Below, piece after piece: positions 45,977 to 57,290 of a DNA stretch of 64,000 nt. Position 1 is the stretch's first letter, and each line of letters begins with the position of its first letter. The position numbers were made by a program, and so were the translations under genes. Source of the DNA: Hygrocybe punicea (lineage: Eukaryota > Basidiomycota > Agaricomycetes > Agaricales > Hygrophoraceae); contig OY744467.1 of assembly GCA_963556145.1 (NCBI GenBank), positions 62,001 to 126,000 of the forward strand. The letters are read 5' to 3'. The notes under the pieces were generated by a model. It ran no database searches. It was given only the letters and a program-made list of their open reading frames with translations, and was not told the DNA's origin.

Positions 45977-47140
45977 TTGGAGTTGCTACATCCTCTTAAA
46001 TGGGGTAGAGCTCTGCTTCAGTTGTCGACGCTCAAAGATTGCACGTGGCTAGATGGGATACTGCTGGACTTCTGGTTGTCGCACCTTTGGCTAGAGCTTG
46101 GATGTCCAGTAGGACGATACATCTCGTTCAACTGGTGGATGCTAGAGACCATAACCGATGTCGAGATTTGGCAATTCCGTGAAACCTACTATTTGCCATT
46201 GGAAGAACCATGTGAGCTGGTTCCACTTGTTGGGATGTTAAACACAGGGAAAAGTGTGAATGAGAAAGGGGAGTACCGAGGAGGAAATCACTACTGTGTG
46301 GTATACTGGCAACCAGAAGAGCAAAGGGTCCATGTTCTGAGGATGGATTACATGGCATACAGCTCAGAGCTGGTTGCCACTGACTGGGATGCGTGGGGTG
46401 GGCCGCAGATCTGGGAGAAGCTAGCGAAGCTTCATGGTTGGGAGTGCACAGAGATGACGGTGTCCAAGGTGAACTGGTTGCAGAATGGCTGTGACTGTGG
46501 ACCCACGACAGGTCAGGTGCTTGAAGAGATTTGGACTCATGGCTTTCACACCTGAGAAGGCCTGTGGCAGAAGCCCAACCTAGCATGTTGCCACAGCATG
46601 AGGATTCATATTGCAAATGAAGTCCACATTCATGCAGTTGCTGCCTACAACGACTATCTCGGCTTGGATGTGGCACATCACAATTTTCCTGCGCCAGAGG
46701 AAGCGGTGGTGGATGAGCTTGAGAACCACACAGGAAGGGGAGTGAGGAAGGTAGTGGAGAACCTTCAGAGGGCAATGAAGCGATGTGTTCAATGCAGACA
46801 GCTGTTAACCAAGAACCACACGAGCTGGCCAGCTAAGCCCCAGCTTCATGGGTTATCAGCACCCGGAGGAGACCAGAGAAAGAAGACTATCAATGAAACC
46901 CAGGACTCTGACAGTGGATCTGATGGTCACAACTCCAAGGTCAGTAGCTGTCACCTCAGCAGTGAGACTATGCTTACAAATTGTATTATCACACAAGAGT
47001 CCACCGGCTGCTGTTGTAAACAAGGGAAAACATGTGCAGGACTGGACCGTTGCTCGATTAGGACGGTTCCCTCGACCAGCAAATCCACCAGAACTTCCAC
47101 CTCTTCAGAGCCTTCACAACCTATGGCCATGATTCAGTGA
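45977..47140 (+). pseudogene. Ulp1-type (C48) cysteine protease gene
   Basis: The frame from 45977 reads through TGA at 46553-46555 to about 47140. The protease fold is supported by GGNHYCVVYW (catalytic His), VLRMDYM (Asp) and NWLQNGCDCGPTTG (Gln and catalytic Cys), in the order of SUMO-specific Ulp1 proteases. The part after the TGA is a helical linker with a CVQCRQL pair. Such proteases are often encoded by large fungal DNA transposons. An upstream open block at 45697-45999 (acidic, Ser-rich) may be its start. Given the R2 match just upstream, it may be the cargo of R2. Confidence 0.62.
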
Positions 47141-47228
47141 TGAATTTGATGACTATGAGGATGGACTGACTCTGGAGACACTGGATTCCATTCCAGACAC
47201 CATCATTCAGCTGGCCTCGTGGTCTCTG

Positions 47229-48943
47229 GTGTACCTTGCAAATCGGATTGTCAAAAGTCCATGGACCATGTACAAAGACTATGGTTGGCAGTTATTGCCA
47301 TCATATTCTCACTGGTTTTTCAATCGCCCTCCTGTTCTTGTCAAGGAGCATCTGATGCCTGTTGGCCTTGCCACACCAACTCTGAATGACTATGATGACG
47401 ATATGGAGTGTGATGACGGCTGTATCATGGGTGCAGCTGAGATGATTGAGGAGGCCCAGCATGCAGGGAACCTGGACGTCTTCCTGACTGGCCTGACTTC
47501 AGAGGGCTTACATGTGCAGCTGGATTTGGGGAGAGATGCTGTCAAGCCGGAGGGAATTGTTGTGTCCTGGGACATTGGCAGCTTGATTTGGGTGACAAGG
47601 GAGCCTGAGTTCAAACACTCGATCAACATCTTCACTTTGCCCCAAATGCACCACAAGGCTTCAATTTTGAAGCACAACCATGTTTATGTGGAACTACTCT
47701 TGCCTCAGTCTGGCGAAGATAAGGAGTCTCTCGGCCCAAGAACGGAATTCAAAACCAAAACTTTCCATCTCAGCAGGCTGCCACATGTTGCCTTTGGCAA
47801 GTTGGGGGGTGGGTCGGGCATGGTGAACTTGTATCTGGTATTTCCTCGCATCTCACATCAGCATGAATACACAGGGCGGTGGGTGAGCATGGTGCCTTGG
47901 GATATTCAGGGACAGTTTTGGAACAAGGTGTTCAGCCCAGCAATGCTTTTGGCGATGGATGATGCATTCTATCCATACATGCCTCTCAGCAGTGAGCATA
48001 TGCGGTTCAAGGCATCTGCCAAGGGGAAACTCAAGGTGGAATCTGGAAAGTCTCCAACGTTTCCATTCAAACGGGACTCTTTCCAACTTTTGCTTCAACA
48101 CATGAGAAGACTGGTGAGCCTTTCCCCAATGGTGGTTGGTTTTCATGATGTCTCACTCTGCTGGCAGATTGATGAGTCACCAGATGCCTTGGGGATGTTC
48201 GGCTCATTCTTCTTTGTGCTGGAGATGAAAGGTTCCAAACTCTACACCAAAGAAATCGCCACAGGCCACCAGGAATGCTTGAAAACCTGTTTTGACGATT
48301 TTTGGATGGAGTTTCCTGGTCTGGACTGGGATTATACACTGGATCGGTCTCATGGAGAACTCTACATGGACTTGGGCATCACCTACAATGCCAAAAGCCC
48401 CAAACCTCTTGTGGGACTTTGGAAATTGGATTCCTTGGAGGCTTCATATGGACTTGGAGGTTACACCATGGGGACCATTCACCATCTGAACACATTGAGC
48501 TGTTATGGTGGCCTACAGGCTGAGATGGCTGGAGTGAGATGTCGGAGGAACCACATCATGTTTCGCTCATCGTATAATCAAGCCTACGAAGTGACCCGCA
48601 AGCTGGACAATGGCAGAGATTTGTTCAGTGAGAAGTAAGCTTACAATCTGGACCCAAACTATCTCTCTGAAGTTGATCAGGTCACAGAAATCTACACTGC
48701 GGATGCGGGCAAAAGGTCTTATGGTGTGAGGGACGAGTTTTGAGTGGGAGGCCAGATCTTGGAAGCTTTCATGGAGGGTGCTGATAGCATGGTGAGGTTT
48801 TCTATTTCATGATGTCCTCGTATTCACTGACATTGGCTCAGGTTGAGGACATGGTAGCTTCACAGCCCATCCTATGGCTGCCATCTCATACCTGGTTCAC
48901 ATTCCTTGCCCAGCGAATGGCTGCGATTTGCAACACACAACAG
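47229..48943 (+). pseudogene. Large conserved ORF next to the Ulp1 gene
   Basis: A 469-codon open block (47229-48638) ends in TAA, but the same frame continues (AYNLDPNYLSEVDQVTEIY) to a TGA at 48741 and beyond. A probable intron (48793-48840) then joins MVEDMVASQPILWLPSHTW. Features include NIFTLPQMHHKASI, HLSRLPHVAFGKLG and FPRISHQHEYTGRWV. I recall the family as repeated in mushrooms but can give no function. The reading ends where the copia LTR begins at 48944. It is probably part of the same transposon gene as the Ulp1 domain. Confidence 0.5.
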
Positions 48944-49265
48944 TGTTGTATATCACTTCGCACACTCTCTCTTTCTTTCCTCCTTTAGTACTCATGTTCC
49001 CTCTTTCGTCCACTCTGATTCCGCACTCGATCACCACACGTCATTTACATGACATCACATTCCCTTTTCACACTTTCACATGTTCACGTTCTCTCGTATA
49101 TATACCTTCACCATTTGTTCCACTCGCTCAGTCATCATTGTCCCTGACTGAGGTGAGATCATTTGTCTCTTGTTCTCTAGTACTTTACTCATGTATTCGT
49201 AGACTCCGATCTACAGGTACATTATACATAGTCATCATTGTCCCTGACTGAGACTCCGATCTACA
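48944..49265 (+). repeat. Candidate 5' LTR of copia element
   Basis: Begins TGTTGTATATC and ends CTACA, directly before a GGTTATGCTG segment and about 150 bp before the gag ATG. The segment CATCATTGTCCCTGACTGAG occurs twice inside it. The 3' LTR was lost with the 3' end, so the ends cannot be confirmed. Confidence 0.5.
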
Positions 49266-49413
49266 GGTTATGCTGCCCTGACCGTCACATATCATCCTTC
49301 CAAAAAAAAAAAAAAAAGGATCAAACACCTCCTCATGCGTGATCTCTCTGAGCCATGCCTTTTATTTTATCTTTTTTCACCGAAAATTTTCACGTTTCTT
49401 TTTTTCTGGAGAA

Positions 49414-52400
49414 TGTCAAACCTGCATCTCGACCACATCCCTCTCCTTGAGGAGGCCCGGAATTACCACGATTGGTCAAAATCAATGCGTTACACGCTTC
49501 TGGGTGAAGACCTTTGGACGTATGTCAGTGAGGGTCGCGATCCTCTCGACCTTGTTCAGTTTGGGACTGTCACTCCCACAAAGCTCACTGAGAAGACCTC
49601 GGAGCCGGATGTCATCAAAGCTGGCGTCTTCGTCACTAACGACGCGAAGGCCAATGCCATCATACGTCGGCGAGTTTCCCCTCTCATTGCCGCTAACATC
49701 CCTTCTTGATGCGATGACAGCGCGCGCTCCACCTGGAAACATCTTTGATCCACCTACGATCGCGTTGACACTGCAGCGCAATTTACACTTCGCGCTCACG
49801 TTGCCGCTCTTCGTCTCCAGGATGTGTCAGATGTTGAGCGTTACCTCGGGGAATTTAACTCTGCGAGGGAGCAGTTCTCAAGTATGGGGGTGGCATATAC
49901 TGACTCTGAGGCCATCTACCAGCTCCTCGTGGGCGTCCCGGACACGGGTTCCTGGCTGATCTTCAAGCATGTCACTCTCGCGACGCTTTCCGCTTCACCC
50001 ACCGCACTCACCTTCGATCAAGTCGCCACACGTCTACTTGTGGAGTCCCAGCGCATTGTCGCCTCTGATTCCACCGCAGGTCCAGGCTCTGAATACACAA
50101 ATGTTGTCAAAGAGTCCGGGTCCAGGCCTATCCGTAAACATCGGAACAATCCAAACGGTGTCATCTGCTCCAACTGTAGGAAGACCTCCCACGACAACGA
50201 TCACTGTTTCTCTGAAGGTGGTGGCATGACCAGTCAGAAACCAGACTGGATGTCTCAACGTGATGCTCAGCGCAAAGCAACATCTTCAAAATCTCGCTTG
50301 GAGACAGCCAACATCGTGGTCCCCTTGTCAGACGACGCTGGTCTCTTCTGCACCAAGCTCAGCTGCACCTCCGACGAGTTCGCGCTGTTTGCAAACCACG
50401 CTCTTCCCACACTTCTAGACTCCGGCACGACTTCACACCTCATCATGGATCACTCCTACTTCTGGACCTTTGATACGACCAAGGCACTTGATGTTCGCAC
50501 CGTGAATCACGGCACCCTTGTCACCAATGGCCATGGCAATTGTGTTGTCCTCATTCACTGGATTAGTGTTGCCATGGCTATAGCCGATGTTTTTTGAAAA
50601 ATTGCCTTTTTAGGCGAGTAAAATTAGCTAAAATTATGAAAATATTTGAGGAGACAGGCCAGGCCAAAAGCTGAGGGGTCACTTAAGGGTGCTAAGAATT
50701 TGGTGCTCAATCTTCAGAGTTATTCAACCATAGCTGTTGAGTCTAGCCAGCTACTGTCCAACAGCTATGGTTGAATAACTCTGAAGATTGAGCACCAAAT
50801 TCTTAGCACCCTTAAGTGACCCCTCAGCTTTTGGCCTTGCCCATCTCCTCAAATATTTTCATAATATTAGCTAATTTTACTAGCCTAAAAAGGCAATTTT
50901 TCAAAAAACATCGGCTATAGCCATGGCAACACTACACTGGATGGGCCGTTCACTTCACGTTCGCTTCCATGACTGTCTTCTGGCACCCACCATGGTCATT
51001 AACCTCGTGTCCATCGGCCGGCTTGTGGAGAATGGCTGGGGGTGCAACTTTGTGGATGGCATGGTAACGGTTCGTACTCCTCCCAAGATCGGTCGCACCG
51101 TCTGCTACCAACGCCATCTGGAGAATCGGCTCAGTTTCCTGGACATTGAGTTTATCAGGCCGTCTCACCCCTCTGCCGCTGCTTCACGCGAGATCGCTGT
51201 GTTTGCCAAACCAACCCTATCCAGGGACCTCTGGCATGCACAACTCGGCCATGCCAATGAGGCCACCGTTAAGCTCCTGGCCACTTCGTCTGCAGGCGTC
51301 ACGCTCTTGGGCCCGCCATTCTCCACCTGCGAAGCGTGCATCATTGGGAAACATCCTCACCGTCCCCACCCTGCATCCTTGTCTCGTGCCTCCCACCCTC
51401 TAGAACTCGTTCATTGCGACATCTGCGGCCCCTTCCCGGTTCAAACCCCTCATGGGAAGCTTTATTTTATCATCTTCTTAGATGATCACTTGAATGCTCT
51501 CAATTTGCAGCTGCTGGCGACTTGCGATCAAGCTCTTTCCGCGTTCGAAATTATCCATCCTCGCTGGGAGAAGGAGTTTGGTCACAAGCTCTTGAAACTC
51601 AGGATGGACAACACAGGTGAATTCCTCAGCGACGCCTTCACGTCCTATCTCAATAGTCATGGCATCGCCCGTCAACTGTCTGCTCCATACTCTCACCAAC
51701 AGAATGGTCACGCTGAGCGCATTATTTGCACAATTGAAGGTTGCGTTCGTTCCATGATGGCCGCTGTTGGTGCGCCTCGTAACTTATGGGGGGAGGCTGC
51801 CCTTGCTTGCACTCACATTTTCATGTTAACCCCCTCCCACGTCCTTCTGAATCACCGCAGTCCTCACGAAGCCATCACCGGTGCACGCCCTGACGTCTCT
51901 CATCGCCGTGTCTGGGGCTCACGCTGCTTCACCCGCATTCCGACAGAGTTGCAGATGAAACTTGGGCCTTGGTCGAGGGAGTGCTTATTCATGGGATATC
52001 CTGAGGGCGTCAAAGGTTATCGTGTTCGAGATGTAGCTACTGGTACTTTTTTCAATTCCCATGATATAATTTTCGACGAGTCTCATTTCCTTCTTCGCTC
52101 TTCTGTACCCGGTTCCTCTATCTCCCTTGCACCCACTTCTTCCCTTGTTCCTGTTCCTGTTCCTGATCCCTTTGTTCCCATGTCAGACCCCGTCCCTTCT
52201 CTTGTCCCTTCTGATCCTGTCCCCTTGCCCACTGCCCCCATCGTAGATCAGATTCCTGTCACTCCTGTGCCTGTAGTTCCTGTTCCTGTTCTGCCCTTAG
52301 CTCTTCGCGCCCCTTCTTCCCGTACCAAGACGGCTCGGTGAGCTGCACGCTTCCGAGGTCGCCAGTGCTAAAGCTCGTTGTGAGCGTCTCACCATCGCCC

Positions 52401-52911
52401 ACGCAGAATGCCTCGCTGCCTCCACTCATGTCTTCAGCGATGACCATGCGAACCTTGTCTGCTCCGAGTCCGCGTTTCTCTCCATTCGCAGTGACCAGCC
52501 GCGCAACCCTTCTGTTGCCTCGTATGACCTGAAAGTTCCACCTGCCACCTATTCTCAGGCTCGCCAGCGACCTGACTTCCACGTTTGGGAGGCCACCGTC
52601 ATCAAAGAACTCGACACTCTCCACTCCATGGGCGTCTACTCTCTCACTCATCTGCCACCCGGTCGCAAGGCAATCGGCAACCGCTGGGTCTTTGAAAACA
52701 AGATCGACGGTGACACTCTCACTGCCAAAGGTCGTCTAGTAGCCAAGGGGTTTCATCAGATCCCCAGCATCGATTTCGGTCGTACCTTCGCCCCGGTCGC
52801 AAAGTCTGCCTCTATCCGTCTGGTCGCAGCGATGGCATGTCAACATGGCTGGCCCCTTCAATGCTTCGACGCCACTCGCGCGTTCCTTTGGGGGGAGTTG
52901 GAGGAAGAACT
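49414..52911 (+). pseudogene. Ty1/copia gag-pol, 3' truncated
   Basis: Gag begins MSNLHLDHIPLLEEARNY and contains two in-frame TGA codons (49707, 49746). It continues with DVERYLGEFNSAREQF and a zinc knuckle CSNCRKTSHDNDHC. The protease has LLDSGTTSHL. A MITE (50564-50934) splits the frame, which resumes cleanly after one target copy. Integrase follows, with the pre-integrase HHCC (LWHAQLGH) and a D-D-E triad in HCDICGP, LRMDNTGEF and NGHAERI. A frameshift near 52342 precedes the reverse transcriptase (NRWVFENKID, GRLVAKGF, DATRAFLWGELEEELY). R2 copy 2 removes the rest, including the RT active site and RNase H. Confidence 0.88.
50564..50934. mobile_element. 371-bp hAT-type foldback MITE
   Basis: Almost the whole element is a hairpin: arms 50564-50738 and 50760-50934 (175 bp each) with a 21-nt loop. 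Termini are TAGTGTTGCC...GGCAACACTA. The flanking 8-bp duplication is CACTGGAT (50556-50563, 50935-50942), which fits hAT transposition. It interrupts the copia protease-integrase region. Confidence 0.92.
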
Positions 52912-54985
52912 TTATACCGGTCTTCTATGTATATATATACAATTCTGGGACATGAAATTGTTGCAGATTTAAGTTGGCAATCCATTGGGAACACTACTGA
53001 GGTGCTCTGTACCAATTTTCTAAGAAATCAGCGGACCGGTTATGGAGAAAGAGTCCATGCAAGTTGGGGGGGAATATGTGTTAATGTGGGAAATTAGTCC
53101 GAGTTTGGCTTCTAATTATCATTTGATAGATGGCATCAATTATGATTCATAATCAAGTTGTTTGGTCATGTTTTCATCTTTTATATGGGTTCTGCATCCT
53201 GCACTTTATATGTCTCCATCATCCCTTTTCTTGCCAATGATGTTGTCTCTGCTCTGTTCACAATTGTACCACCATCTATTGTATTCAACTCTGATTGCCA
53301 TGTAAAGTGGACTTGTGGCCTTGGAGTCTTCAACATTGTCTAAATCCACTCCACTGGTCCCAAATAGTGATGGGCATGGCCCGGCCCAAAGCCGGGAGCC
53401 AAGCCAAGCCGGGCCAAGCCCGGCCAGAGGTGCCGGCCCAATGCTGGCTTTGGCTCAGCCTGGGATCGCTGAAAGCCAAAGCCGCCGGCTCAAGCCCCGG
53501 CGTCGGTTTGGGTCACGAGTTGACCACTAACTCAAACAACCAGGACCACGACCGAGCACAAGACCTCAACTGCGCCAACGTCAACCGTGTGTGAGGGAGG
53601 AAAATGGCCGGGAGGTGGTGCTCCCACCACCCGGCCTCCAGGTACGTGTCCAGTCCTCTCTCGTCCATCCAGTACTAACAAATAAAATTCGTCATGGCAA
53701 TTATGCGACAACGGCGACAACGACTGTGGAAACAACACACCGAAGCGACAACGACAACGACAACAATGACACGAGGATAACAAGGAAGTCCCCACACTCC
53801 GGCCCAGGTACTCACTCCCCTCCTCGATTACCTCGTGAACACAAGCACACATCGAATGATGTGCGTCTTGTGTTCTCAAGGTGGAGAATGAGTGAAGACA
53901 AGGGCGATGAGGGCAGCAAGGAAAGAACCAGCACAAGCACCCACCCCCCAGGCCAGACCAATCGACGTGGTCAGCCATCCTCACCCAGGTACATACCCCA
54001 AAACCAAGTCCCTTCAAGTTCAACGCCCACTAACGCCCAGGATATAGCAACACCTATGAGGACAAGAAGTCCTGCTGTGCAACCCCTGAGCCATCTCCAC
54101 CTCACGAACACGCACGAACCACGTCAATTGACACGTGGACGTCATTCGCGAGGTATCCGGCAAGGACGGACAACAAGGACAACCGGGAAAGGAAAGGGCT
54201 CCCCACCCCCTCAATCTCTCTACCTCGCAAATGCATATGGACCGCGTCGATTGACGCATGGACGTCATTCAGGAGGTGTCGACGAGCACCCAGCGGCCCC
54301 ATCATCTCACTCAGGGACCCCCTCGCTCTCGTTCTCCACCCACAGCCAAAAGCCGCGGCTCAGGCCAAAGCCAGCCAAAGCCAAGCCGTCACTGGCGGCT
54401 TTGGCCTGGCCTGACCTTTTCGAAAGCCGGAGCCGCCTCAGGCCAGGCCAAAGCCGTGGCTTTCAGGCCAAGCCGGGCCGGAACATCACTAGTCCCAAAT
54501 CCAACTGTCCATATGAGAAATTTGCAAGTTTTTAACCATCCAAATTTCATTCAAGTACAAAACAATGGTGTTGGTCATGATTGCATTACAAGTGCACTGG
54601 CAACAGTTCAAATTTGGTGAAGACATGTAGGACATTCATAACAGTACTAATGTGTCTGAATCATTTCATCCACAAAACACTGGACCAAGCAACTGTCTCC
54701 AATCATTTGGAGCATGCCTCTTTCTCAGCCCATTCACAAGCCTTCTCAATCTTTTGTCCACTACCTGCCACATGTCAGTCCTTCTGCTGATCCCGACCTC
54801 AACCATTTGAACCCCTGCAAATTGGTTAGTCTTGCGTCCCTTCAACACTTGGTGGATGAAGAATCCACACCTGAAACAAATGAGTTGGAGGCAAACTTGG
54901 CAAGTTTACAGTTGACATTTGCTGGTGTTACATTTCTGGTGGAGTATTGCTTCGGAATTGTCAGGTGATGAAGGACAAGCAGCAT
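52912..54985 (+). repeat. Repeat R2, copy 2
   Basis: Starts TATACCGGTCTTC inside the copia RT and follows R2 copy 1 to about CAATTTGCAGGGG, then matches 45357-45600. It is split by the element at 53365-54491. Removing that element restores colinearity with copy 1. Confidence 0.78.
53365..54491. mobile_element. Non-autonomous hAT-like element, 1,127 bp
   Basis: Ends are TAGTGATG...CATCACTA. The 8-bp duplication GTCCCAAA flanks it (53357-53364, 54492-54499). Within about 130 bp of each end, CCAAAGCC/GGCTTTGG and AAGCCGGGCC motifs recur in both orientations, like transposase-binding subterminal repeats. The interior includes an imperfect duplication (about 54085-54160 and 54215-54290) with LTRGRHS/LTHGRHS reading frames, and no transposase. 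It may be capt­ured host sequence. Confidence 0.82.
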
Positions 54986-55199
54986 GGTTTGAGATACATA
55001 AATAATTTAGTAGTACAATTGTTAGCATCACCAATCATCTCCTCTGAAAAATTCAGCTGGTTGATTAAGGTGAATTTGTACAAGTCAATAGAGGCTTAGG
55101 ATTCCAGAATGTGGCAAGTTGGACCCAGCAAAATATTTTATTAATACTCAATAGACAATGTGTAGTCTACAGGTCTGTACGTGAATGAGATGCCAGAGG

Positions 55200-57290
55200 T
55201 GTAGCCAAGTCGGGGATGGCCGTAAACAGGGTGGGGGTACCTTGGTTGCTGAATAAGTGGGTGTGGGGGTTGGGGCATCCGGGCAGGGATGCGATGGATT
55301 TGGGGCCCCAGATACCGCATTTTTGATGCGAACGAGACATTGGGGGTGTAGTCGACTCAGGTGGAGTTGAAAACAGGTGGTGAGGTGGAGCCGTGGATGT
55401 CGAACAAGTAGGAGTGGGTAGTTTGGGCAAAGGGTGGCGAGGTGGCGGACTGGGGCCCCTCGTTATCCTGTTCTCAACGCGAAGGTGACGCGGGAGGTGT
55501 AAGTGAGTTGGGGGTGGTCGAGAACGGACGGGGACGGGGAGCCCTGGGTGTTGACCAAGCGCGGTTGGGGGTTGTGGGCAAAGGGCGGCGAGGTGAAGTA
55601 TGTGGGCCACCCGTCGTCCCATTCTCATCGCGAAGGCAATGCGGGGGTTGTAAGTGAGTTGGGGGTGCTCGAAAACGGACGGGGAAGGGGTGCCGTGGGT
55701 GTTGACCAGGTGGGGGAAGGGGTTTTGGGCAAAAGGCGGCGAGGTGATGTATTTGGGTTCCCCGTTGTCCGGTTCTCAACGCGAACGCAATGCGGGGGTT
55801 GTAGGTAAGTTGGGGGTGCTCGAAAATGGACGGGGAAGGGGTGCCGTGGGTGTTGACCAAGTGGGGGTAGGGGTTTTGGGAAAAAAGGGGCGAGGTGTTC
55901 TATTTGGGCTCCCCGTCGTCCAGTTCTCAACGCGAACGCGATGCTGGAAATGTAAGTGAGTTGGGGGTGCTCGAAAACGGACGGGGAAGGCGTACCTTGG
56001 CAGTTGAAAAGGTGGGGGTGGGGGTTTTGGGCAAAGGGCGGCGAGATGAGATATTTGGGCTCCCCGTCGTCCCGTTCTCAACGCGAAGGCAATGCGGGGG
56101 TTGTAAGTGAGTTCGTGGTGCTCGAAAACGGACGGGGAACGGGTGCCGTGGCAGTTGAAAAGGTGGGGGTGTGGGTTTTGGGCAAAGGGCGGCGAGGTGA
56201 CGTATTTGAGCTCCCCGTTGTCCGGTTCTCAACGCGAACGCGATGCGGGGGTTGTAAGTGAGTTGGTGGTGCTCGAAAACGGACGCGGACAGGGTGCCGT
56301 GGGTGTTGACCAAGTGGGGGTGGGTGTTTGGGGCAAAAGGCAGCGAGGTGACGTGTTTGGGCTCCCCGTCGTCCCATTCTCAACGCGAACGAGATGCTGA
56401 AGTTGTAAGTGAGTTGGGGGTGCTCGAAAACGGACGGGGAAGTCGTACCTTGGCAGTTGAAAAGGTGGGGGTGGGGGTTTTAGGCAAAGGGCGGCGAGGT
56501 GAGGTATTTGGGCCCCCCGTCGTCCAGTTCTCAACGCGAACGCGACGCGGGGGGTGTAAGTGAGTCCGGCGTGGTCGAAAACGGACGGGGAAGGGGTGCC
56601 GTGGGTGTTGACCAAGTGGGGGTAGGGGTTTTGGGAAAAAAGGGCGAGGTGATCTATTTGGCCTCCCCGTCCCGTTCTCAACGCGAACGCAATGCTGGGA
56701 ATGTAAATGAGTTGGGGGTGCTCGAAAACGGACGGGGAAGGCGTACCTTGGCAGTTGAAAAGGTGGGGGTGGGGGTTTTGGGCAAAGGGCGGCGAGATGA
56801 GATATTTGGGCTCCCCGTTGTCCGGTTCTCAACGCGAACGCGATGCGTTGGTTGTCAGTGAGGTGGGGGTGCTCGAAAACGGTCGGGGAAGGGGTGGTCG
56901 TGGGTGTTGACCAAGTGGTGGTGGGGATTTTGGGCAAAGGGCGGCGAGGTGAAGTATGTGGGCCCCCCGTTGTCCTGTTCTCAACGCGAACGCGACGCGG
57001 GGGGTATAAGTGAGTTGGGGGTGCTCGAAAACGGACGCGGAAGGGGTGCCGTTGGTGTTGACCAAGTGGGGGTGGGGATTTTGGGCAAAACGGGGCGAGG
57101 TGAAGTATTTGGAGTCCCCGTTGTCCGGTTCTCAACGCGAACGCGACGCCGGCGGTGTAAGTGAGTCGATGGTGCTCGAAAATACCATGGGCGGCTGTAC
57201 CTTGGCAGTTGACAAGGTGGGGGTTGGGGGTTGGGGCATAGGGCAGCGAGGTGACTGATTTTGGCCCCAAATCCCTCGTTGTCAATCTAC
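55200..57290. repeat. 151-bp satellite array, about 13-14 units
   Basis: Units share GTAAGTGAGTTGGGGGTGCT, AACGGACGGGGAAG, GGGCAAAGGGCGGCGAGGTG and TCTCAACGCGAACG. Two unit types alternate irregularly, one with GTGTTGACCAAGTGGG and one with GCAGTTGAAAAGGTGG. The first two units (55200-55500) are the most diverged. Because 151 is not a multiple of three, staggered 101-codon open frames appear on both strands; they are not genes. The array abuts the 3' part of an ankyrin gene. Confidence 0.93.

Noticed and set aside
4762..49748. UGA read as a sense codon in transposon ORFs
   Set aside because: The same ORFs also have indels, TAA or TAG in places, and the D/B comparison shows CGA mutated to TGA.
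53591..54535. 314-codon frame in the hAT-like element
   Set aside because: It crosses intron-like junctions and the element end; composition is biased and there is no known domain.
55442..56861. Several open frames of about 101 codons on both strands
   Set aside because: They tile the 151-bp satellite in staggered frames and are produced by repetition.
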